A stretch of 51,955 bases of DNA. It comes from Georgenia thermotolerans (GTDB lineage Bacteria > Actinomycetota > Actinomycetes > Actinomycetales > Actinomycetaceae). Within the stretch, counting starts at the first letter, position 1, and each line of letters opens with the position of its first letter. Where the stretch lies: the NCBI RefSeq assembly GCF_009193185.1, contig NZ_VUKF01000034.1, forward strand, positions 1 to 51,955, in the 5' to 3' direction. Below, piece by piece: positions 20,371 through 27,669 of this stretch. The position numbers and the translations under genes were made by a program. The notes below the pieces were generated by a model. That model made no database searches. It worked only from the letters and a program-made list of their open reading frames with translations, and was not told where the DNA came from.

Positions 20371-20417
20371 CTGACAGCGACTTTCGTTATGTGGAAGAAT
20401 ATTTCTGCGCGCCTCGA
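20371..20417. promoter_or_regulatory. iclR/malic enzyme A divergent promoter with candidate operator
   Basis: TTTCGTTATGTGGAA (20382-20396) is a full half-operator, and TTCT follows at the inner right arm position (20403-20406). On the plus strand CTGACA (20371-20376), 18 bp, AAGAAT (20395-20400) forms a promoter for the regulator gene, with the operator in the spacer. This predicts autorepression together with control of the divergent malic enzyme operon. Confidence 0.62.
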
Positions 20418-20464
20418 ACGGCGTGCAGGCCCGCCGGGCGCACCCGGCACGAGGGAGGCGAAGC

Positions 20465-21211
20465 ATGGCGGATGGCGTGCAGTCCGTGGACCGGGCGATC
20501 GACCTGCTCGAGATCATGACCGACCTCGGCGGCGACGCGGCGCTCAGCGAGCTGGCGACCAGCTCGGGCCTGCCGCTGCCGACGATCCACCGCCTCATGC
20601 GGACGCTGGTCATGCGCGGCTACGCCCGCCAGCTCCCCTCGCGCCGCTACACCCTGGGCCCCCGGCTCATCCGGCTGGGCGAGAGCGCCGGCCGCCAGCT
20701 CGGCGCCGGGGCCCGCCCCCACCTCGAGCGCCTGGTCCGCGAGCTCGGCGAGTCCGCGAACCTGGCGATGATCGACCGCGACATGGCCGTCTACGTCGCC
20801 CAGGCATCCTCGCAGCACTCGATGCGCACGTTCACCGAGGTCGGGCGGCGGGTCTACTGCAGCTGCACGGGCGTCGGCAAGGCGGTGCTCGCCCAGCTGC
20901 CCGACACCACCGTGCGCGAGATCGTCGGGCGCACCGGCATGCCGGCGGCCACCGACCGGTCCATCACCAGCGTCGACGCGCTCCTGGAGGAGATGGCGAA
21001 GGTGCGGGACCAGGGGTACGCCGTCGACGACGGCGAGCAGGAGATCGGCGTGCGGTGCTTCGCGGTGCCCGTCCCCCACGCCCCGACGCCGTCGGCGCTG
21101 TCCATCTCCGGGCCGGCGGCCCGGGTGTCCTTCGAGTTCGGCGAGCAGGCCCTGCCGCTGCTGCACGAGATCGCCGGCAAGATCTCCGAGGAGCTGATCA
21201 CCGCCCGCTGA
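20465..21211 (+). CDS. allR: IclR-family transcriptional regulator, AllR-like
   Basis: A 248-residue regulator: N-terminal winged helix-turn-helix (VQSVDRAIDLLEIM, ALSELATSSGLPLPTIHRLMRTL) and a C-terminal IclR effector domain (GRRVYCSCTGVGKAVLA, GYAVDDGEQEIGVRCFAVPV). AllR of E. coli and streptomycetes, in this family, controls allantoin and glyoxylate genes; glyoxylate or allantoin is the usual effector. ATG chosen because GGGAGG lies six bases upstream and the HTH starts at once; the frame extends 14 codons further. Position in the middle of the island and the shared operators make it the likely local repressor. The AllR assignment is inferred. Confidence 0.85.
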   Translation: MADGVQSVDRAIDLLEIMTDLGGDAALSELATSSGLPLPTIHRLMRTLVMRGYARQLPSRRYTLGPRLIRLGESAGRQLGAGARPHLERLVRELGESANLAMIDRDMAVYVAQASSQHSMRTFTEVGRRVYCSCTGVGKAVLAQLPDTTVREIVGRTGMPAATDRSITSVDALLEEMAKVRDQGYAVDDGEQEIGVRCFAVPVPHAPTPSALSISGPAARVSFEFGEQALPLLHEIAGKISEELITAR

Positions 21212-21248
21212 GGCGGCGCGGGCACCGGGGACCGCCGCCCGCGCCGCC
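21212..21248. terminator. bidirectional hairpin between iclR and the NCS2 permease
   Basis: GGCGGCGCGGGC (21212-21223) pairs perfectly with GCCCGCGCCGCC (21237-21248), loop 13. It starts directly after the regulator stop and ends four bases before the permease stop on the other strand. Confidence 0.65.
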
Positions 21249-21252
21249 GGGC

Positions 21253-22920
21253 TCATGACGCCCGCCGGCCGGGACGGTTCTCCGTCGCGCCCGCGGGGCT
21301 GAGGTCGGACCCCGTGGCCGGCGCCCCCGGGGCGTCAGCGGGCACGGTGCCCGGGCGAACCGGGAGGACGTCCGCCACGCCGTCGCCGTGGAGGTCGAGC
21401 GCCTCGAGAGACCCCGACCGCCGGCCGTGCCCGGAGCGGACGCGGGCGCGCCGCTCGGCGCTGCGGCGGGCCTCCTGCTCCGCCCGCAGCCGCTCGTCGA
21501 GGCGGGCGAAGTAGTCCGCGCGCCGGCGCTCCTGCTCCTCGGCCACGACCAGGCGGGCGGAGGAGCCGGCGGTGAAGACCGACGGTTGCCTGCTCCGCCC
21601 CCACCGCAGCTCGTTGAACAGCAGGTTGAGCACGACGGCGACGACCGCGGCAGCCGAGATGCCCGAGTGGAAGACCATGCCCACCCACTGCGGGAAGCCG
21701 TCGTAGAACGTCGGGGCGACGATCGGGATGATCCCGAAGGAGACCGCGACGGCGACCAGCACGAGGTTGAGGGTGTTGTCGTACTCGACCTTCGACAGGG
21801 TGCGGATGCCCGAGGCGGCGACCGAGCCGAACAGGACGATCCCCGCCCCACCCAGGACCGGCGGCGGGATGGCGGCGACGACGCGGCCCAGGACCGGCAG
21901 CAGGCCCAGGACGAAGAGCACCGACCCGCCGGCCGCCACGGCCCACCGGGACTTGATGCCGGTGATCGCCACCAGCCCGACGTTCTGGGCGAAGGCCGAG
22001 GCGGGGAAGGAATTGAGCAGCGGCGCGAGGGTGGTCGCGGCCATGTCCGCCCGCACGCCGTCGCCCACCCGCCGGGGGTCGACCTTGGTGCCGACGATCT
22101 CGCCGACGGCGATGATGTCGGCGGTCGTCTCGGTCATGATGACGACGACGACGATCGTCATCGAGATGATCGCGCCGGCCTGGAACACCGGGGTCCCGAA
22201 GGCGAACGGCGTGGGCAGCGCCGCGACGGGGCCGTTGCCCACGGCGGAGAAGTCCGCCATGCCCAGCGCCGCGGCGAGCACCGTCCCGGCCACGATGCCC
22301 AGCAGGATCGACAGCCGGGAGATCGTGCCCTGCAGGAACCGGCTGAGGAGCAGGACGACGACCAGCGTGACGATCGCGAGGGCGATGTTGGCCACCGAGC
22401 CGTAGCCGGGCGCCTGGGCGGCGCCGCCCATCATCCAGTTCACCGCCACCGGCAGCAGCGACAGGCCGATGACCGTGATGATGGTGCCGGTGACCACCGG
22501 CGGGAAGAACCGGATGATCTGGGCGAAGAACGGGCTGATGATCAGCCCGATCGCCCCGGCGACGATGATCGAGCCGAAGACGGCCGGCAGGCCGCCGTTG
22601 TTCGTCACGATGGCGACCATCGTCGAGACCGAGGCGAACGAGGTGCCCTGGATGAGCGGCAGCTGGGAGCCGAAGAAGGGGATCCCGACCGTCTGCAGGA
22701 GCGTGGCCGCGCCGCTGACCAGGAGGGCGGCGGAGACGAGGATGCCGACCTGGGCCCCGTGGAGCCCGGCCGCCTGGCCGATGATGAGCGGCGGCGCGAT
22801 GACGCCGCCGTACATCGTCATGATGTGCTGGAGGCCGTAGAGGAACGTTCGCCCGACGGAGTACTTCTCGTCCTCGGGCCGGTGGCCCTTCGCGAGGACG
22901 GGAGCCGCGATGGTGGTCAT
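21253..22920 (-). CDS. NCS2-family urate/xanthine permease with long charged C-terminal tail
   Basis: A 555-residue nucleobase-cation symporter-2 protein of the xanthine/uric acid group (UacT/PucJ-like). Seen: YGLQHIMTMYGG, SQLPLIQGTSFA, MTETTADIIAVGE, NSFPASAFAQNVGLV and the C-terminal hydrophobic helices. The membrane core ends near residue 440. About 115 further residues follow, first Arg/Glu-rich and coiled-coil-like, then Pro/Ala-rich, which is unusual. ATG with AAGGAG six bases upstream. Last gene of uraD-hiuH-uox, 28 bp after uricase, so urate is the likely cargo. Confidence 0.92.
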   Translation of the reverse strand: MTTIAAPVLAKGHRPEDEKYSVGRTFLYGLQHIMTMYGGVIAPPLIIGQAAGLHGAQVGILVSAALLVSGAATLLQTVGIPFFGSQLPLIQGTSFASVSTMVAIVTNNGGLPAVFGSIIVAGAIGLIISPFFAQIIRFFPPVVTGTIITVIGLSLLPVAVNWMMGGAAQAPGYGSVANIALAIVTLVVVLLLSRFLQGTISRLSILLGIVAGTVLAAALGMADFSAVGNGPVAALPTPFAFGTPVFQAGAIISMTIVVVVIMTETTADIIAVGEIVGTKVDPRRVGDGVRADMAATTLAPLLNSFPASAFAQNVGLVAITGIKSRWAVAAGGSVLFVLGLLPVLGRVVAAIPPPVLGGAGIVLFGSVAASGIRTLSKVEYDNTLNLVLVAVAVSFGIIPIVAPTFYDGFPQWVGMVFHSGISAAAVVAVVLNLLFNELRWGRSRQPSVFTAGSSARLVVAEEQERRRADYFARLDERLRAEQEARRSAERRARVRSGHGRRSGSLEALDLHGDGVADVLPVRPGTVPADAPGAPATGSDLSPAGATENRPGRRAS

Positions 22921-22948
22921 GTCGTGCTCCTTGGTGGGGTGGCTCCGG

Positions 22949-23908
22949 TCAGCAGAAGCCCGTCACGGTCGCCCAGGCCCGCGGCTCGGGGGTGACGTCG
23001 GAACGCTTCACCTCCGCCTCGATGAGCCCGTACGGCCGGTCCGCGGCGTAGAAGACCTCGTTCGGGTTCTCCAGCCCGAACGGCGTGAAGTCGACGAGGA
23101 AGTGGTGCAGGTTCGGCATGGAGAACTTGATCTCGCCGATCTCCGGGTGGGTCTCCAGGACCCGCTTGCCCATCTGGTACAGCGTCTGCTGCAGCGCCAG
23201 GGAGTGCACGTCCGCGAAGGTCTCGAGCATCACCCGGCGCACGTCGTCGTAGGCGGCGTTGAAGTCGATGTCCGTGGTGGTGTAGCGCCAGCGGGCGGTG
23301 ACGGAGGTGGCGAGGATCCGGTCGTCCGTCTCCACCAGGGTGGTGTAGCGGTCGCGCGGGAAGCCGTGGAACTCCGAGCCGGTGGACTTCAGCACCGACA
23401 GGTCCTCGAGCCCGGCGACGACGAAGACCTCGTCGCCGTCGCGCTGGACGACGGCGGTGCGGGTCTCGGTGCCGGCCTTGACGAAGGCGTGGTTGTGCTC
23501 GCCGTCGGAGGCGTTGTTGGCCAGCGAGGTCGGGATGTGCTCCCAGGTGTACTCCTTGACCTCCCAGCGCCCGCCGGTGACCCAGTCGAAGGAGGAGGTG
23601 AAGTGCTCGGCCAGGCGCATCGCGAACAGCTCCGGGGAGCCGATGCCGTCCTTGGCGAACGCGAAGATCGTGTTCTTCTGCGTGTCCGTGGCCACCACCG
23701 GGGAGTTGTCGCCCTGGGTGTGGGCGACGGTGAAGTCCCCGCGCAGCTGGGAGGTCACCGACAGGTCGGTGATGCAGTGGCGGGGCTTGTCCCGGTCGAC
23801 CTTGACGACCCGGACCTCGGCCTTGCCGTACTGGTTGTCGCCCAGGACGATCGTGCCGTCCTGGCCCGCCGCGGCGGCGTGGGCGGGGGTGGCGATGGTG
23901 TCGCTCAT
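22949..23908 (-). CDS. uox: urate oxidase (uricase)
   Basis: A 319-residue cofactor-free oxidase converting urate and O2 to 5-hydroxyisourate and H2O2. Seen: YGKAEVRVVKV with the catalytic lysine, VVATDTQKNTIF with the catalytic threonine, SFDWVTGGRWEVKEYTW, and NLHHFLVDF near the C-terminus. ATG with AAGGAG seven bases upstream. It lies 65 bp after hiuH. Length is typical. Confidence 0.96.
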   Translation of the reverse strand: MSDTIATPAHAAAAGQDGTIVLGDNQYGKAEVRVVKVDRDKPRHCITDLSVTSQLRGDFTVAHTQGDNSPVVATDTQKNTIFAFAKDGIGSPELFAMRLAEHFTSSFDWVTGGRWEVKEYTWEHIPTSLANNASDGEHNHAFVKAGTETRTAVVQRDGDEVFVVAGLEDLSVLKSTGSEFHGFPRDRYTTLVETDDRILATSVTARWRYTTTDIDFNAAYDDVRRVMLETFADVHSLALQQTLYQMGKRVLETHPEIGEIKFSMPNLHHFLVDFTPFGLENPNEVFYAADRPYGLIEAEVKRSDVTPEPRAWATVTGFC

Positions 23909-23973
23909 TGTCTAGCTCCTTCGATAGGTCGTGCGACGGTGCAGGGGTCGGTGGGCTGGGTGTGAGGTGCCGG

Positions 23974-24312
23974 TCAGCTGCCCCGATAGGTGGAGTAGGC
24001 GAACGGGCTGAGCAGGATGGGGACGTGGTAGTGGCCCTGCCCCTCCTCCACGCGGAAGTCGATGGTGACCTCGGGGTAGAACGTCGGGCGGCCGGCGGCC
24101 GCGAAGTACTCGCCGGTGGCGAAGACGAGGCGGTAGGTGCCCGGCTCGAGGACGGCGGGGCCGAGCTCGCGGTTGCGGCCGTCGGCGTCGGTGCGGCCGG
24201 TGGCCACCTCCGCCAGCCCGTCACCGGCGTGGCGGGACAGCGTCAGCCCCACGCCGGCGGCCGGGACCCCGGCGACGGCGTCGAGGACGTGGGTGGTGAT
24301 GTGCGAGGTCAT
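23974..24312 (-). CDS. hiuH: 5-hydroxyisourate hydrolase (transthyretin-like)
   Basis: A 112-residue hydrolase turning 5-hydroxyisourate into OHCU. The N-terminal HITTHVLDAVAG, internal TYRLVFATGEYF, and C-terminal HYHVPILLSPFAYSTYRGS signature (YRGS end) are diagnostic. The ATG overlaps the uraD stop (ATGA) with AAGGAG upstream. Confidence 0.96.
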   Translation of the reverse strand: MTSHITTHVLDAVAGVPAAGVGLTLSRHAGDGLAEVATGRTDADGRNRELGPAVLEPGTYRLVFATGEYFAAAGRPTFYPEVTIDFRVEEGQGHYHVPILLSPFAYSTYRGS

Positions 24313-24812
24313 GCGAGCTCCTTCTGCAGGCGGAGGACGGCGATCTCCCGCAGCTGCTCGGCGGCGATGCGCCGCTCGGTCGCGGGGTCGTGGGTGAGGC
24401 GCTCCTCGAGCGCGGCGAGGATCTCCGCGGCGCTGCGGCCGGCGGCGCGGATGAGGAAGACGTGGCCGAACCGCTCCTCGTAGGCGGCGTTGCCCTCGCG
24501 CAGCCGGCGGGCGGTCTCCGGGTCGACGCCGTCGACGGCGGCCTGCTCGCGGCGGGAGTGCGCGGCGTCGGCGTCCGCGCCCTGCGGGCGCTCGCCGATG
24601 CGGGGGTGGCGCGCCAGGGCGGCGTCGACCTCCTCCTCGCTCCAAGGGCGGGCGGCGGCGCGGGCGGCGGTCAGGGCGGTCTCGACGTCGGCGTAGGGTC
24701 GGCCCTGGACGATCTGCTCCGCCCAGCGCGGCACCGCGGCGCAGGCGAGCAGCAGCGCCCGGGCCTCCCGGGCGTCGGCTTCGTTGAGCCGCGCCAGGCC
24801 GGTGAGCGTCAT
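24309..24812 (-). CDS. uraD: 2-oxo-4-hydroxy-4-carboxy-5-ureidoimidazoline decarboxylase
   Basis: A 167-residue all-helical decarboxylase giving S-allantoin. The catalytic histidine lies in RHPRIGERP (H69, with E74), and YEERFGHVFLIRAAGRSAAEIL is the conserved substrate-binding helix. ATG with AAGGAG six bases upstream. First gene of the urate operon, directly below the best-conserved operator of the island. Confidence 0.95.
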   Translation of the reverse strand: MTLTGLARLNEADAREARALLLACAAVPRWAEQIVQGRPYADVETALTAARAAARPWSEEEVDAALARHPRIGERPQGADADAAHSRREQAAVDGVDPETARRLREGNAAYEERFGHVFLIRAAGRSAAEILAALEERLTHDPATERRIAAEQLREIAVLRLQKELA

Positions 24813-24832
24813 TCTCGACTCCTTCGTCGCTG

Positions 24833-24868
24833 TTCCATATTGTGGAAGTGGATTTCCGTTCTAGAAAA
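24833..24868 (-). promoter_or_regulatory. candidate AllR/IclR-type operator of the urate operon
   Basis: Full 36-bp composite: TTCCATATTGTGGAA (24833-24847), six bases, TTCCGTTCTAGAAAA (24854-24868). Three of the four arms are perfect. It begins 20 bp upstream of the uraD start codon. Confidence 0.72.
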
Positions 24869-24934
24869 GTAGACCCTGCGCCGCGGAGGCTGTCAAGACG
24901 CTTCGGCGACATTCGCGGCGGCCGGCGCGGGTGC

Positions 24935-24956
24935 GCCCGCCGCCCAAGCGGCGGGC
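24935..24956 (-). terminator. hairpin downstream of the second NCS2 permease
   Basis: GCCCGCCGC-CCAA-GCGGCGGGC is a perfect 9-bp stem with a 4-nt loop, roughly 90 bp past the permease stop. The rest of 24869-25048 is GC-rich non-coding sequence with smaller fold-backs. Confidence 0.55.
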
Positions 24957-25048
24957 ACGGCGGCGGCACGGCCACAGGCATGGCGACGGGCGCCGCCCGC
25001 GGGTCGAGACCCGGGGCGACGCCCGCGCGATCCGGCGCGCCGGCGGGG

Positions 25049-26545
25049 TTAGACCTGCTCGGGCGCGGCCACCCGGCCCGTCCCGCCGGCGGGCGCCAGC
25101 GGGACCTCGCGGCCCTGGGCGTCGACGAGGCGGCCGCCCTCGACGCGGTCCCCGTCCTCGAGCGCCTCGAGCAGCTCGGGGCTGACGTAGCGCGTCCCGC
25201 GCGCGACGAAGACCGAGGACTGTGGGGCGTTGCCGGTGCGGAACACGTTGAACACGAGGTTGAGCAGGACCGCCATGATCGCCGCGGAGCTGATGCCGGA
25301 GTGGAAGATCGTCACGAACCACGCCGGGAAGCCGTCGTAGAAGTTCGGGGCGACGATCGGGATCATGCCGAAGGCGAGCGAGCTGGCGACGATGACGAGG
25401 TTCATGTTGCCCTCGTAGTCGACCTTGGCCAGCGTCCGGATCCCGCTGGCGGCCACCGTGCCGAACAGGACGATCCCGGCGCCGCCGAGCACCGGCGTGG
25501 GGACCGCCGCCACCAGCCGGCCGAGGACCGGCAGCAGGCCGAGGACGACCATGATCACGCCGCCGGCGCTGACGACGAAGCGGCTGCGGATCCCGGTGAT
25601 GGCGACCAGGCCGACGTTCTGGGCGAACGCCGTCTGGGTGAAGGAGTTGAACACCGGCGCCACGGCGCTGGAGAGCATGTCCGCCCGCAGGCCGTCGGCG
25701 ATACGGCGGGAGCCGACCTTGCTGCGCACGATCTCGCCGACGGCGAGGATGTCGGCGGTCGTCTCGGTCATCGTCACGAGCACGACGATGGTCATCGAGA
25801 TGATCGCGGCGATCTCGAAGTGCGGCATGCCGAAGGCGAAGGGCGTGGGCAGGGCCACCACCGCGCCGTCGCCGACGCCGGAGAAGTCGGCCATGCCGAG
25901 CGCCGCCGCCACCAGGGTGCCGATGACGATGGCCAGGAGGATCGACAGCCGCGAGACGGCCGCGATGCCGACCTTGCTCAGCACGAGGACGACGAGGAAC
26001 GTCAGGGCGGCCAGCCCGATGTTCGCGGGGCTGCCGTACCCCTCGGCCTCCGGGTTGCCGCCCAGGGTCCAGTTGGCCGCGACCGGCATGAGCGTCAGGC
26101 CGATGGTGGTGATGACGACGCCGGTGACCACCGGCGGGAAGAACCGGATGACCTTGGCGAAGAAGGGGGCGAGCACGAGGCCGATGAGGCCGGCGACGAG
26201 CACGGCGCCGAAGACCGCCGGCAGCCCGCCGCCGCTCGAGAGGATGGCGAGCATGGTCGCCACCCCGGCGAAGGAGACGCCCTGGACGAGCGGCAGCTGG
26301 GAGCCGAAGAACGGCACGCCCCAGCTCTGCAGGATCGTCGCGGCACCGCCCACGAACAGCGCCGAGGCGATGAGGACGGCGATGTCGGGGCCCTGGAGGC
26401 CGGCCGCCGTCCCGACGATGAGCGGCACGGCGATGATCCCGCCGTACATGGTCAGCACGTGCTGGAGCCCGTACACGAAGGAGCGGGCCACGGGCAGCCG
26501 CTCGTCCTCCGGGCGCGCCGCCGTGGTGGTGGTTCCTCTTGCCAT
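25049..26545 (-). CDS. NCS2-family urate/xanthine permease, second paralogue
   Basis: A 498-residue NCS2 symporter closely related to the permease at 21253 (same YGLQHVLTMYGG, SQLPLVQGVSFAG, MTETTADILAVGE and FAQNVGLVAITG blocks) but with a shorter tail and without the Arg/Glu-rich extension. ATG with GAGGAGG seven bases upstream. It is a single-gene unit with its own operator. Whether the two carriers split xanthine and urate cannot be told from sequence. Confidence 0.92.
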   Translation of the reverse strand: MARGTTTTAARPEDERLPVARSFVYGLQHVLTMYGGIIAVPLIVGTAAGLQGPDIAVLIASALFVGGAATILQSWGVPFFGSQLPLVQGVSFAGVATMLAILSSGGGLPAVFGAVLVAGLIGLVLAPFFAKVIRFFPPVVTGVVITTIGLTLMPVAANWTLGGNPEAEGYGSPANIGLAALTFLVVLVLSKVGIAAVSRLSILLAIVIGTLVAAALGMADFSGVGDGAVVALPTPFAFGMPHFEIAAIISMTIVVLVTMTETTADILAVGEIVRSKVGSRRIADGLRADMLSSAVAPVFNSFTQTAFAQNVGLVAITGIRSRFVVSAGGVIMVVLGLLPVLGRLVAAVPTPVLGGAGIVLFGTVAASGIRTLAKVDYEGNMNLVIVASSLAFGMIPIVAPNFYDGFPAWFVTIFHSGISSAAIMAVLLNLVFNVFRTGNAPQSSVFVARGTRYVSPELLEALEDGDRVEGGRLVDAQGREVPLAPAGGTGRVAAPEQV

Positions 26546-26678
26546 CCGTTGACCTCCTCGTCAACCGGCCGTGTGGCCGTATCGATGCGCGACTGCCGCG
26601 CCGCAGGAAGGCCGATGCCCCCGCTGCCTGGTCCGCCTCGGGAGGGCCCGCGTCACGCCCGACACCTCTGCCGGAGAC

Positions 26679-26714
26679 TTCCGTGATGTGGAACACAACT
26701 TCCGAGGGAGCGGC
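26679..26714 (-). promoter_or_regulatory. candidate AllR/IclR-type operator between the second permease and doxX
   Basis: TTCCGTGATGTGGAA (26679-26693) matches the best consensus exactly. The inner right arm TTCC (26700-26703) is kept and the outer arm is lost. A minus-strand -35-like TTGACG (26719-26714) abuts it. The divergent gene doxX starts about 250 bp away, so control of doxX is uncertain. No other gene was seen in 26546-26963. Confidence 0.65.
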
Positions 26715-26963
26715 GTCAACGTAACCGGCTCCGCGCCCCCCGTCAAGGGTCCCGGGAGGCGCCGGGGCTCCGCGGACGTCACGCGTGGGACCTTCGCCCC
26801 AGCGCCGCCCCGAACCGACGCGAACCCGCCGAAAAGAGGCTCGACGGTCGGGACGTTAGCCCCAGGAACCGGACATTGCGGGCGGCCATGCTGGTGCCCA
26901 AGGAGCTCAACCAGAGCTCGAGCGGAGCGAGGTAGCTCCACCACTGCTCACAAGGAGAGCATG

Positions 26964-27524
26964 ATGGCCACGTCATTCGAGAACCGCACCGCCGGCACCA
27001 CCCCTCGCCCGGCGCCCCGGTACCAGGAAGAGCTGGTCACCACCCCTGCGGCGCGCAAGGTGCTCGCCGCCGGCCGCATCATCATCGGCTGGGTCTTCCT
27101 CTGGGCCTTCATCGACAAGCTGTTCGGCCTGGGCTTCATGACCACGGCCGACAAGGCCTGGATCAACGGCGGAACTCCCGCCCAGGGCTTCATCAAGGGC
27201 ATCGAGGGCCCGTTCCACAGCGTCTTCCAGGTCTTCGTCAACCCGTTCGGCGACGCGCTCTTCATGCTCGGCCTGCTCGGCATCGGCGTCGCGATGATGC
27301 TCGGCGCCGGCCTGCGCATCGCGGCCGTGACCGGCACGCTGCTCATGCTGTTCATGTACCTCGCCGAGCTGCCCCTGGCGCTGGGCGGCACCAACCCGAT
27401 CGTCGACTCCCACTGGATCGAGGCGATGCTGCTCATCATCTCCGCGGTGACCCTCTCGGGTGACACCTGGGGCGTGGGCAAGTGGTGGGCCGGCGTGATC
27501 GGCAAGAACACCTGGCTGCGCTGA
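26964..27524 (+). CDS. DoxX-family membrane protein
   Basis: A 186-residue protein with about four hydrophobic helices (IIIGWVFLWAFIDKLFGLGF first) and a soluble N-terminus of about 35 residues, like DoxX/DoxD-type subunits of quinone-linked oxidoreductases. Two ATGs are adjacent; the second is preferred because AAGGAG then lies six bases away. It is monocistronic, ending at a strong terminator. Its role beside purine genes is unknown. Confidence 0.75.
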   Translation: MATSFENRTAGTTPRPAPRYQEELVTTPAARKVLAAGRIIIGWVFLWAFIDKLFGLGFMTTADKAWINGGTPAQGFIKGIEGPFHSVFQVFVNPFGDALFMLGLLGIGVAMMLGAGLRIAAVTGTLLMLFMYLAELPLALGGTNPIVDSHWIEAMLLIISAVTLSGDTWGVGKWWAGVIGKNTWLR

Positions 27525-27563
27525 GCGAACCGACGGGCGCGGCGCACCCGCCGCCCGTCACGA

Positions 27564-27603
27564 CCACAGAGGCCCTGGTCCACTCGGACCAGGGCCTCTG
27601 TGG
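27564..27603. terminator. strong terminator after doxX
   Basis: A perfect 18-bp stem CCACAGAGGCCCTGGTCC / GGACCAGGGCCTCTGTGG with loop ACTC, lying between convergent doxX and malic enzyme B. It is probably bidirectional. Confidence 0.88.
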
Positions 27604-27669
27604 TGCCGGTGGTGCGCCGTCCGCACGTCCCCGTCGACGGCGTGCGGCCGGTGGCCGCCGGTGCCGGCG

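Noticed and set aside
22920-22948. Separate promoter for the first NCS2 permease
   Set aside because: Only 28 bp separate it from uricase, with just a ribosome site visible, so it belongs to the uraD operon.
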